This document shows positions 21,448-31,008 of a stretch of 64,000 nucleotides of DNA, piece after piece. The notes beneath the pieces are model-generated. The model worked only from the letters and a program-made list of their open reading frames with translations, ran no database searches and had not been told where the DNA came from. The number at the start of each line of letters is the position of its first letter. Within the stretch, counting starts at the first letter, position 1. The stretch is taken from contig WSYJ01000151.1 of NCBI GenBank assembly GCA_020186115.1, positions 186,001 to 250,000 of the forward strand, read 5' to 3'. Made by a program: the position numbers and the translations under genes. The DNA comes from Histomonas meleagridis. Taxonomy: Eukaryota > Parabasalia > Tritrichomonadida > Dientamoebidae.

Positions 21448-22080
21448 TTAAAAATTAAATGAATAATTAGAATTAGGAACAATTAAAACACTGGGTGCAG
21501 ATACTTCAAAATTGGTTTCACGAATATAAAATACAAGAGAATTAAAAAAAAAAAAAAAACCAACTGTACGATTATTAACTGATGGAAAAGTAGTACCAAA
21601 ATCATATAAATAATAATAATAAGTACCTGAACTAGAAATAGATGATTGATGTAAATAATTGACATATATCTCAGTATATTCAGAATTGGGTTGATTAGGT
21701 TCAATTTGAATAATAACATAATAATGTGTTGGATCTATTGTCTGATTTAAATTAGTGATATAAGTAAATTGTGATAATGGAATAAAACCAGGAATATCTG
21801 AAATAGATATAAAAGATATTGGTATAATAACCTTAATAGTAGATCCAATTTCATAAGCAATCCTTTTAGTACTAGAACCACCAGGATAATTAACAATGGT
21901 ATCTTGAATAGTATAATCAGGAATCCTACCATTGTTCTTAAGAACTTCATAAGCACGATTCAAATCATATTTAGTAAGAGGTGGATTAATAGGAGGTACC
22001 AACTTACGTTGTATAACACGTCCCTTATTACGTGAATAATAAGATTCACTAATAGGTCCAATACGATGTGGATCAAACAT
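21448..22080 (-). CDS. Candidate capsid protein of the CRESS-like element
   Basis: The ORF encodes 210 residues from the ATG at 22080. Its position (opposed to Rep, across the intergenic region) is that of cap genes. The sequence is basic near the N-terminus (RNKGRVIQRK) and then mostly beta-strand-like, with many I, V, Y, T and S residues, as expected of a jelly-roll capsid. No sequence motif proves this. A 17-base A-run (plus strand, near 21543-21560) encodes consecutive phenylalanines and is a likely site of length error or decay. Assignment is by context; without the neighbouring Rep relic it would be an unknown ORF. Confidence 0.5.
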   Translation of the reverse strand: MFDPHRIGPISESYYSRNKGRVIQRKLVPPINPPLTKYDLNRAYEVLKNNGRIPDYTIQDTIVNYPGGSSTKRIAYEIGSTIKVIIPISFISISDIPGFIPLSQFTYITNLNQTIDPTHYYVIIQIEPNQPNSEYTEIYVNYLHQSSISSSGTYYYYLYDFGTTFPSVNNRTVGFFFFFNSLVFYIRETNFEVSAPSVLIVPNSNYSFNF

Positions 22081-22109
22081 AAAAATAACAGTGGGAAAAT
22101 TTTTTATTC

Positions 22110-22128
22110 TGTTATTTTTATGGGCAAA
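22110..22128 (+). repeat. Right 19-bp direct repeat of the CRESS-like insertion
   Basis: Exact copy of the repeat at 20226-20244; the bases on either side of the two copies differ, which defines the repeat as 19 bp. Confidence 0.85.
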
Positions 22129-22594
22129 CAGAAAACGATCATATTGTTATCAATTTTTTGTTAAATATTTAATCGTCTTATATTTCAAAAAAATTGTACG
22201 TCTTGAAACCGTTTATTTGATTTCATTTGTGTGCTACACCAAATGTAAATTTTTCATTATAGTTGTTAAGTAAATTTTGATGATGCAAAGCAAAATCAAG
22301 TGTTGTCTTATAACTTACAGTAATATTGCAATCTAAAATTTCTGATTTGATCTCATTGGCTTGAATTCGCTAGTGTTAATTTTATGCGTTTTATGATGAT
22401 TTTTTTGATATAAGACACATATTTATGATGCCTAAATGAAAAGCCTCTCAACATGTTTCAAAAAAAATTTCTAATAAAAATTAAAAACAAAATAAAGGAT
22501 ATGAAATATAAATTTTTATAAATTAAACGCATTTTTGAAGACATAATTTTTTATAACATCTAGATTCTTTGAGTTAAATTTCTTTTTCGATTTT

Positions 22595-23770
22595 TTATTG
22601 TTTAAGTAATTTAACTATTTCTGTATGTCCATTTTCAGATGCATACATAAGTGATGTTCTAAATAATTTAAATAATTTCCAAATATTATTTTGAAATAAT
22701 AAATAATTAAAATAAATCTTAAATAAAACAAATAAACACCTTTAGCATTAATATCAATTCCTTCTTGTTCAAGAAGTAATTTAACGATTTCTATATGACC
22801 ATGAAAAGATGCATACATAAGTGCTGTTTGAGATAATTTTTTTTAATTTCCAAATATTATTTTGAAATTTCAAATAAATGAAATAAATAAATAATATTAC
22901 AAATAAAAATCATGTTCATTAACATTTGTAACTCCTTTTTTAAGAAGAATTTTGACTATATCGAGATATCCTTTCAAAGATGCCATAACAAGTGCAGATT
23001 GAAATGTTTTTAACAATTTCCAAATACTATTTTGAAGTTCCAACATATTAAAATCAACTTTATTCTTAATAAATAAATACCTTTAACATTGATATCTACA
23101 TCTTTTTGTGCAAGAAGGAATTTTACGGTTTCTTTGTGATCATTTTCCAATGCAAATATAAGATTTGTGTTAAGTGCTATGAATATTTTCCATAAGCGTT
23201 TTAAAAATATTAAATTATTGTATTAAATATTGATACTAAGAAATAAACGCTTTTTACTATTATTATCAATTCCTTTTTGTTCAATAAGTAATTTGACAAT
23301 GTCTATATAACCATATTCAGATGCATACATAATTGCTGTTTTAAATTATTCGAACAATTTCCAAATATTATTTTAAAACATCTAATTATCAAAATAAAAA
23401 TAAAACAAAATAATTGAATATTTATAGTATTAATATTAAATCCTCCATGTTCAACAAGTAATTTGATGACTTCAATATGATTTGTTTTGTTGAATCCTAC
23501 CATTGTTTTTAGAAGCTGTTATTAGTGCTATATCAAATTTTAGAAATAATTTCCAAATATTATTTAAAAATCCAAAATCATCGAAAAAAATTTTCAACAA
23601 AACAAATTAATGTTTTTAATATTGAGATCAATTTTCTCTTGTTTAAGAAGTAATTTCACGATTTCATTATTTCCATTTTCAGAAGCTCTAATAAGTGCTG
23701 TATTAAATATTTAGATTATATTCCAAATATAATTTTAAATCATCAAATTCATAAAACATATTTTAAAAGT
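22595..23770 (-). repeat. Seven diverged ankyrin/spacer units of locus 2
   Basis: On the minus strand the spacers after (N)EKD, (N)IKN, (N)TIN, (N)SKK, (N)VKG, (N)EHD and (N)AKG were counted by hand as 80, 80, 80, 81, 80, 81 and about 80 nt. The TATTTGGAAATT part of the core lies at a constant distance from the following TAL codons in nearly all. Confidence 0.75.
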
Positions 23771-25060
23771 AATAAAAAAATATCTTTTTCATTGATATTT
23801 ATATCTTTTTGTTCAAGAATATATTTTACTAGTTCGACATTATCAGAACAAGAAGAAAACACCAAAATATCTTTTGGAATTCGATTATTTTCAATCAAAT
23901 GTTTAGCAAGATAAAAATTCCCAGTTTTTGCTGTTTCATTTATAAATGAATTATCAATTTGATTATCTTTTTCTATAAATGAAAAAATTTCATAATTTCC
24001 ACTTTTAACACAAATGTCAATTATTTTATTAAAATTTTTTTCTCCAAATTTATTTGAAAAATTCGTGTAATTCATTAATTGTGATTGATGTTCATCTTGA
24101 GAATCTTCATAAAAATATTTAAAAATATCATTTCGATGAAATTTAATTGCGACCTCAAATAAATCGTCAAATGATGTGTGATTTTGTTCACATAAATGAA
24201 TAATCTCTAAGTTTCCACCTGCAATAACATATTTACCAATATCATTTACATTAGCGCCATTCATAAGTAAAAATTTAAAACATTTTATAGCAGAAAAAAA
24301 TGCTGCAAAACCAATTAATGAAACATTTTCTTGATTAATAAACGAGTATCTTTCATAAAGTGATGGTTCAATTGTTTGATTATAATCAAAATCTTCTTGC
24401 GATGATATTTCTTGAAGTTTTTCAACATCATCGTTTCGAATTATTTTTGCAATTTCATTAGGATTAACTCCTTCTTTTACTAATTGTTTATGAAGTTCGA
24501 AATCATTATTTGAAAGTTTGGAATAACTATCATAAAATTTTCTAGAGAATGGATCATTTTGATTAATATTTTTATTTTCTAATTCTGTCTTATAATGAGC
24601 AAAATATTTAGATTGAATATTTGATGTAATATTTTCCATTAATTAAATTTTCCATAATCATTCTTTCTATAAGATAATGTGCTTCTTGTGTTTCTATTTT
24701 AGAGATATATTTACCAAAGATATCAAATATTTTAATATTGTTTTTCTTTAATTCTTCTTCTTTCGATTGAATTGATTTTAAATATTTAAAATATAAATCA
24801 TAATCATTCCTTAGAGAAGAAAATGCTGTATATACTAATATACAAACAACAATATTAAATGAATATACATAATTAGGATCAAATATGTTCATTGCTTGAT
24901 GAATTGATATATTGAAATTTTCTTCATTTAAGTTAAAAATTATTTTTTCAAGTTCATTTAAAATTTGCATAAAGATGGTTTCAGCTTTAGAACATTCCAC
25001 TTTATTTTCCAAATGATTTTCTGTCTGTGATGCATTGAATTTTGTTTCATTCTCGCACAT
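22595..25060 (-). pseudogene. Ankyrin locus 2: DUF3447-like N-terminus plus 7 ankyrin units
   Basis: It starts at 25060 (MCENETKFNASQTEN). The N-terminal domain (EKIIFNLNEENF, YVYSFNIVV, TQEAHYLIERM) continues into KLSNNDFELHKQLVKEGVNPNEIAKIIRNDDVEKLQEISSQ, but a one-base indel near 24640 separates the two parts. A long DUF3447-like ankyrin region follows (GGNLEIIHLCEQN, SGNYEIFSFI, TGNFYLAKHLI). Then come seven units of about 170 bp ending at a TAA at 22595. The units are much more diverged than in locus 1, yet the ankyrin segments remain readable in six of seven; the one near 23500 is shifted. Each spacer still begins at the same codon and is 80 or 81 nt. This is the most informative copy for judging the spacers. 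Confidence 0.65.
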
Positions 25061-25202
25061 ATAGTAATGAAAAAGATGAGCCTTTTTTTTATGAAATGGT
25101 GTGCCCCAATCATCTTTTTTTTATTTTGTGTGTGTTTTAATCGTCTCCGAGTTCAGACAACCGTTATTTTATAACATAATTTGAAAATTCCAACCCACTT
25201 TC

Positions 25203-25265
25203 GCGGTTTTGACCGTATTTCACTGAAAAAGCTCGACTTTTTCAGTGAAATACGGTCAAAACCGC
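25203..25265. repeat. Perfect 29-bp inverted repeat, 5-nt loop
   Basis: The arms 25203-25231 and 25237-25265 are exactly complementary; they begin GCGGTTTTGACCG and end CTGAAAAAG, with loop CTCGA. The hairpin sits upstream of ankyrin locus 2, about 140 bp from its start codon. No T-run follows to suggest a simple terminator. Confidence 0.9.
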
Positions 25266-25720
25266 TTATCACATAAAAAAAATCGTTGTTGCGTTGTATA
25301 CTCTTGTGTTTTGTCAAAACAAATAGATTACTGAACATTTCAACTTTTTTTCTGCCGAAAATATTGTTGTATTCTATTTGACACCTTTGTGATAATGATT
25401 CCTGCATATTCCGATTGTAAACGGTTTTGGAGCGTTCCACAAGAATTCTTGACTTCAGTCTATAACGGCCGCTCGTGAGATGGAGAAAAAAATATGTATT
25501 GAATAGTTTACTCATAAATTGGATGATTTTTGATAATTTCAGTAAAAAGCTAATTTACTCCGACTCGTAATGAATTCAGATTTTTTTTTTTTTTCTATTT
25601 ATATATTTAACCTTTTAACAATCGATAATTTTCGATGGTTTTGTTAGCACTATTCTTAGAATAGTTTCTCATATTTTGATATTATATTTTTTTTATCAGA
25701 ATCTGGCGTTTTGCTCCTTT

Positions 25721-25745
25721 TATATATATATATATATATATATAT
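25721..25745. repeat. (TA)n microsatellite
   Basis: About twelve consecutive TA dinucleotides. Confidence 0.9.
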
Positions 25746-25964
25746 CAAATTTAATCACAGCAAAACGACATGGTTTGTCTGTAGCAAAGAACGATTGGCC
25801 TAAACATTCTATATTAAAATTTCATAAAGAATTATTTTTCCAAAACACTGTTTTGTTTTTTAATAAACCAAATCTTGTGAGTAATTCTTCAAAATATGAA
25901 CTGCAGTAACTTGTTTATTATGATAATAACAAAACTATAGAACGATAGATCACAACTCATAGTT

Positions 25965-26017
25965 AAAATTATACCGACACTTTTTGAGCGAAGCTCAAAA
26001 AGTGTCGGTATAATTTT
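25965..26017. repeat. Perfect 25-bp inverted repeat with GCGAAGC tip
   Basis: The arms 25965-25989 and 25993-26017 are exactly complementary around the loop GAA. The tip reads GCGAAGC, a heptamer known as an exceptionally stable DNA mini-hairpin. It ends 5 bp before the left terminal inverted repeat of the recombinase element. Confidence 0.92.
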
Positions 26018-26022
26018 GATTT

Positions 26023-26067
26023 TCAGAAAACTATTTGATAATAATTATGTGTAACAACTTTTTCAAT
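26023..26067 (+). repeat. Left terminal inverted repeat
   Basis: 45 bp, pairing with 27047-27091 with two mismatches. Confidence 0.85.
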
Positions 26068-26080
26068 AGACCAGTGGTCC

Positions 26081-27003
26081 ATGAGCTACCACATGGATAT
26101 CAATAGTTTAGTTCAAGCTACTGTATCTGTTGAACAACAAAGGATTGCTGAAAACACACAAAGAACATATAATTCTTCGTTGCGTTCATATGAAAATACA
26201 ATGAATCAAATTCCTAATGCACCCGAATTATATCTTATTACTGAGAATAAATTACGTGCTTTTTTGAGATCCTATAGAAGTCAACACCCTCAAACAATCT
26301 ATTCCTATGTTAAATCATTCGTCTCAGCTGTTGTATCTTATTTAAAAAAAATAACTTAGATGATTTTACGAAAACAAATAATTTTAAGTCGTACATGCTT
26401 GGCTTGAAAAGAATAATGAAGGGGGATACATCTCCAAATGCGAAAAAGTATGTCACAATACAACTTATGATAGAACTTGCAAAAAGTACTAATCAAAATG
26501 TAAAAAATGATATAGAACTTATGACAATAGAAAGTTTGTGCTTCTATGGCTTTTTACGAATTAGCGAGGCGTGCAGATTAATGTGAAAAGATATAACGTA
26601 TGATCAGGACGGACGTTTGGTATTATTCATTCCTTATTCTAAAACAGATCATACAGGGAGGAGAGTCAATGTGCACGTTTGTCGTTCAAACACAATATAT
26701 TCCCTTTTTCTATGGTTACCAAAATGGAAAGAATTAAGTTATATAAATGAAGAATCGAATGTCTTTACATTATGTAATAGAACAGTTAGGAGAAAGTTTA
26801 AATTGCAACTAAAAAAAATTGGAGTGAATCCAGAGAGTTATTCAACACATTCTTTTCCTAAAGGGGCCGCTCATGAAGCATCATTGGCTGGAATTGCTGA
26901 TTGCGAAATTAAAGCCCAAGGAAGATGGATTTCTTCATGCTATCAGCGTTATACTTCTATCCAAATGGTTGAGGCTGAAGATGCGATTACAGTAAAAATA
27001 TAA
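26081..27003 (+). pseudogene. Tyrosine recombinase (phage-integrase family), inactivated
   Basis: Three in-sequence pieces make one recombinase. The N-terminal SAM-like core-binding part (26081-26359) contains NTQRTYNSSLRSYE. The catalytic domain has FLRISEA near 26557 (first catalytic Arg), SKTD near 26638 (beta-hairpin Lys), THSFPKGAAHEA near 26850, GRWISSCYQRYTS near 26920 (Trp at the His/Trp position, Tyr nucleophile). Three defects are seen: a frame change at the A8 run 26344-26351, a TGA at 26584, and Pro in place of the second catalytic Arg of the HxxR box (HSFP instead of HSFR). The active enzyme would cut and rejoin DNA through a tyrosine intermediate. The gene fills the element and is oriented away from the palindrome. 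Confidence 0.85.
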
Positions 27004-27046
27004 TAAAAACTCAATTTAAATTTGTCCATATAATTTTATATATGAG

Positions 27047-27091
27047 ATTGAAAAAGTTGTTACACAAAATTATTATCAAAAAGTTTTCTGA
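27047..27091 (-). repeat. Right terminal inverted repeat
   Basis: Inverted partner of 26023-26067; it begins about 45 bp after the recombinase stop. Confidence 0.85.
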
Positions 27092-27526
27092 GAATTAAAT
27101 GTTTTACACTATAATGATAGATGAAAAATAACCTAAGTTAATTCAGAAAACTAGAGGATTCCGAATGGGTAATAATATTTCTGAAATTGACATCAAAAAA
27201 TAATAGTTTTAAATTTAAATCGAAGGAATAAAAAAGGAAATAAAAATATGATTATCCCCTGTTTTATTTTTGATTAAATTTTCGAGCATCTCTACTCTTA
27301 TATGGCCATTTAAATAATCAAAAAGCTATAGCTGATTTCACTGAGATTATTGATTAATATCTATCGTTTTTAGAACTCAATTTCGATTTCCATAATTTAA
27401 TTCGTTTAACTAAAAACAAATACTTCTCGTAAATTCAAATCAAAAGGTGCAATCGATTGAGTTTTGATACCTCAACATTAATATTACTCCTAACTCAAAA
27501 ATAATAAATTTATTTCCTCAATTTCT

Positions 27527-27736
27527 ACTTAAAGAAAACACACAAGAATCATTTTATTTACTTAATTACATGATTAACTATAATTTACTTGAATCAAAAA
27601 TCATCCAAAATATACATAAACCATTTTTTGTTCATATTAATCAAGATAAATTTGATAAATATAAATATTCATTTTATCCAGAAAATATTGCTTGTGAAGA
27701 ACTTTCAAAGAATGATTTTGCACTTCATAAGCAATA
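27527..27736 (+). pseudogene. Relic of the ankyrin-family N-terminal domain
   Basis: Plus-strand translation reads ENTQESFYLLNYMINYNLLESKII, then ELSKNDFALHKQ and a stop. These match the SQEAYYLIDKMIEYNLI and KLSKNDWELHKQ blocks of locus 1. The remainder of the gene is missing and the next piece of family sequence is on the other strand. Confidence 0.7.
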
Positions 27737-27769
27737 AATGAAATTAATAAATATATGAATTACTACATC

Positions 27770-27995
27770 TTTCATATTCAAGGATTAAATTAATAAGTTC
27801 CAAATTTCCAGATTCAGTCGCAAATAATAAAATATTCTTTGGTATTGAATGATTTTCAAGATAGTAATTAACAAGAAAGAAATTCCCAGCTCTTGCAGAT
27901 TCAAATTATTCTTTTATTGATATTCATTCCTTCTCCATTTAAAAAATTAAGAATATCAAAATTATTATAATTAATACAAACTTCTCCTAATTGAC
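27770..27995 (-). pseudogene. Relic of the ankyrin-family repeat region, inverted
   Basis: The minus strand encodes ARAGNFFLVNYYLENHSIPKNILLFATESGNLELINLILE, which parallels TGNFYLAKHLIENNRIPKDILVFSSCSDNVELVKYILE of locus 2. It carries an in-frame stop and indels. Its orientation is opposite to the adjoining N-terminal relic, so an inversion breakpoint lies between 27737 and 27770. Confidence 0.65.
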
Positions 27996-28500
27996 AAAAA
28001 TCACGCATTTCAAATACAATTTTAAAATGTATAAAGTATATACCGATGTAGGGTATGACTTTTTTTTATGTAAATATTTTCATTTATAAAAATAATTTGT
28101 TAAACAAATATTTATTTTAATTTTTAAAATTTCATTGTTCCAAAAATCAAAGCTTATTTGATAGTTGTAATGCTCATTCCCTCTCCAACTTTATGTTGAT
28201 ATGGATTAACGAAATGATCAGGTGTTAGCATCTAAAAATTTAAAACATCCTATCAAAACCTCATGCGATTGATCATCAACATGGTTAAATATATATAATA
28301 TATATAGTACTATGTTTCTTTCCATGTAGTCAAAAAAGTTCCTCAAAACTATAGTTTTTCAAATGATTTCTAAAAATAAAAATCGATTTATTTGATATGA
28401 AAAAAGCATATAAAAACATGTACAAGTTTTAAAAAATCGATCACCAAATTTTTATTAAAATCACCAAACATATATCAAATTACATCAACATTTAATTTTT
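27996..28500. other. Intergenic, no gene seen
   Basis: About 0.5 kb of AT-rich sequence 3' of the eIF2B-gamma gene; only short homopolymers and simple AT strings. Confidence 0.5.
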
Positions 28501-29901
28501 TTATTGCTTATTTTGGACAGTACATTTTTCCTCTTTTATTGGTTTCGTACCTTGGAAATGTGATGCCACAATACATTGTCTTAATTTCGATCCAGCAAAT
28601 ATAACAGAATCCGATTCCACAAGACAATCACTTAGCTCTGCTCCTTCTTGAATTGTCACTCCTTCGAACAAGACTGTGTTTGTTATTTTGGCACCTTTTC
28701 CAATTTTACAATTTTTACCTATGACTGATCGTTGAATTGTTACATTTTCGTTTGGTATATGAAGGTTATCTCCATATACATTACATGGTAAAAACCTAAA
28801 TGTATTATGTACACTTATATCTCTCCCAACATAATAACCGTTTGTGTTTTCACCGTGCGGTGTAAACCCTTTCAATTTTTGAGAGCCGCACATCAAATTT
28901 GAAAGGAATAACGATGCGTAATCTGTGACACGAAATGCAAAATTGTCATCGCCAATGCAATAGATAGATGCCTTATGGGCTACCTTCCGACGGCTAATGT
29001 GATTGTTGACAAGTTGTGATGATTCAACATCTTCACGACATAAATATGGAATCAATTCAGATTCAATAGAATGAATCTTTTGTCCACTGGAAACATCTTC
29101 TTTGAGAAGAGCAACACATTTAGGAGATAAAATATAAGCATTTGTTAATTGCATCGAAGAATCGACAATAAGAGATTTGCTATTTCGCAAAAAGATATCT
29201 TGGATTTCCATCCCTTCATTACTTTCTTCAAATGAAAATTCTGATGAAGCAATTGACTCACTAGATGAATCTCGATCAATTAATGTCTGTTTTAGAGAAA
29301 GATCCAAATCTTCATTAAGAGATTCTTGATCAGAAAGTAGTGTAACCAGTTTTGTAGGCTCATTTTCGGGATAGACAAAATATCTGGTTCCGTATGGATT
29401 TCGAACATTAATCATATAGCCCGGAACTTTGGATTTGGACTTATCAAGGCCGTGTTTTGTTGTGATGACAGTGATTTCGGAGCGTGATGAAATATGGAAA
29501 TCAATAATTTGGGTTAAATTTACGGAAGTTAATAAATCGATTGGAAATATGAATGTATATTTGTCGGCTCCTATTTTACGAACAATATCACCTGTAGTGA
29601 CAGTACCATCAACAGGAAGAAGTGAAAGATTAATATTTAAATTATTATGTGAGGTATATTGGGCAAGATAATCTTCGTACTCTTTGTTGTCCTTACTTAA
29701 GCAAACAAGAGTTATATTCCTTAATCCGCAATTTTCAAATTGTTTAAAAATGTGATGAGCAATTGGCTTGTTACCAATTGTTACACGACCGAAAAGTTTT
29801 TCACTAAGTGCTTCTCGTGTAAAAGGTGGTCTGTTTGCCATTATAATTACATTGATATTCGAATAAGGTGATTTATGAAGAACTTGAGGTGTAGGTATCA
29901 T
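28501..29901 (-). CDS. EIF2B3: Translation initiation factor eIF2B, gamma subunit
   Basis: From the ATG at 29901 the protein has 466 residues. It starts with a nucleotidyltransferase-like domain (NVIIMANRPPF...LFGRVTIGNKPIAHHIFKQFENCG), with the signature GXGXRX loop degenerate as in gamma subunits. SIESELIPYLCRE matches the SIRSELIPYLVRK of human eIF2B-gamma. The C-terminus is a left-handed beta-helix of hexapeptide repeats (VTIQRSVIGKNCKIGKGAKITNTVLFEGVTIQEGAELSDCLV). eIF2B exchanges GDP for GTP on eIF2 in the cytosol. A serine-rich insert (about 205-235) is unusual. The in-frame TTG at 29985 is rejected as a start. AACGGT at 29996-30001 lies about 95 nt upstream. Confidence 0.88.
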   Translation of the reverse strand: MIPTPQVLHKSPYSNINVIIMANRPPFTREALSEKLFGRVTIGNKPIAHHIFKQFENCGLRNITLVCLSKDNKEYEDYLAQYTSHNNLNINLSLLPVDGTVTTGDIVRKIGADKYTFIFPIDLLTSVNLTQIIDFHISSRSEITVITTKHGLDKSKSKVPGYMINVRNPYGTRYFVYPENEPTKLVTLLSDQESLNEDLDLSLKQTLIDRDSSSESIASSEFSFEESNEGMEIQDIFLRNSKSLIVDSSMQLTNAYILSPKCVALLKEDVSSGQKIHSIESELIPYLCREDVESSQLVNNHISRRKVAHKASIYCIGDDNFAFRVTDYASLFLSNLMCGSQKLKGFTPHGENTNGYYVGRDISVHNTFRFLPCNVYGDNLHIPNENVTIQRSVIGKNCKIGKGAKITNTVLFEGVTIQEGAELSDCLVESDSVIFAGSKLRQCIVASHFQGTKPIKEEKCTVQNKQ

Positions 29902-31008
29902 GTCTTCTGGGCCACGTGTAAAATTCTGAAAACTTCTCCGATAGAAATATAAAAAAATGAAATGTTGGGAATCGGACCTTGGCAAAGCTGAAGAAAACGG
30001 TCGTTTTAAACATGCAGGGAAATTTTTTTCCTTACTTGTGATGAGACATTTGAATCAATAAAAAAAAAATTCATTATTAGGTTTGCACAAAAACAAAATA
30101 ATCGTTTATTTTGCAAGCAAATTCAACTTAAACAATCTTACTATTGACCAAAAAATATTTATGTCTGCTTCAAGACATGAAAACTTTTGGATCACAAACT
30201 TCATTTCCCTCCATTTTCTCTGTCGTGAACTTTTTGCTTCTAATTTTTCATGTTATTCGATTTCTGTTCAATAATCAAAGAAGACATTAAATTCTTCTTT
30301 TCTTTATATAAAAGAATAAACAAAACAACATACTGCTAAATTAAATGAATATAGAAAAGATCACAAAAAAGTTCGCAATTGAGAAAATGCCAACATTAAA
30401 ACAGCGTTATTTTTCAATAAAAAGAAATTTTAAACATCTTTATCTCGAACTGTATCAGAAAATAAAATATTCAGAAAATATCCTATGTGATCTCTGATAC
30501 CAAAATTTCAATTACATGTTGTGCAGCCATATGAATAATATAATTTCTGTAATATTTTTTATTTAATAATATTTTTGCCACTATATATTTATATAAAGCT
30601 TCTCTAAAAAATGTGAAGATTTGCCTGAAAAAAATGTAAATATTTTTTTGGATTCATTATTTTTCCCAATATATCCATTCTAACATCTGTGTATATTGTT
30701 TCTGTTCATGAGAACATTTGAATATCATATTAAATATTTTGGTAATATTTTATATAAATTGCATTCAATTTGAATTACTATATTATTTAGAATATTTTTG
30801 TAAATGTTTTAAAAACATTTGGTTTCAAAGATAAAAGTTATTTGATAAAATTTAATTTTTCCAGAATATTTCACACCATACGGTGTGTTAAGAGATGTTA
30901 TGTGACTTTACGTTAAATTGAAAGCCACCGGATAATCGATTAATTAATTATTTAAAAGTGAAAAATTGAAATACGATAGAACATAATTGTGAGAGGACTA
31001 AAACTTGA
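29902..31008. other. Intergenic, 1.1 kb, no gene seen
   Basis: AACGGT at 29996-30001 probably belongs to the eIF2B-gamma promoter. A 63-codon ORF at 30083 has no family features. GTTAAATTG at 30914 and CACACCATACGGTGTG at 30870-30885 (a perfect 16-bp palindrome) are the only other items noted. Confidence 0.5.

Larger units (their letters stand above)
20226..22128. mobile_element. Endogenous CRESS-DNA-virus-like insertion (protist EVE)
   Basis: A unit of about 1.9 kb lies between two identical 19-bp direct repeats. It holds a plus-strand Rep helicase relic, a 0.7-kb intergenic region with direct and inverted repeats, and a minus-strand ORF that could be a capsid protein. Opposed rep and cap genes with repeats between them are the classic layout of small circular Rep-encoding ssDNA viruses. 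The HUH endonuclease domain that should precede the helicase is not found inside the unit, so the copy is truncated. The likely source is a virus of the protist, not of its host animal, which is an inference. Confidence 0.72.
26023..27091. mobile_element. Tyrosine-recombinase element with 45-bp terminal inverted repeats
   Basis: The left end 26023-26067 (TCAGAAAACTATTTGATAAT...TTTTTCAAT) and the reverse complement of the right end 27047-27091 match over 45 positions with two mismatches. Between them lies a single broken tyrosine-recombinase gene. Total length is about 1.07 kb. A recombinase-only element resembles the Crypton class, but long TIRs are not typical of Cryptons. No target-site duplication is obvious. 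Confidence 0.75.

Noticed and set aside
25153-25515. 120-codon minus-strand ORF
   Set aside because: It runs through a perfect 63-nt palindrome and has no family resemblance.
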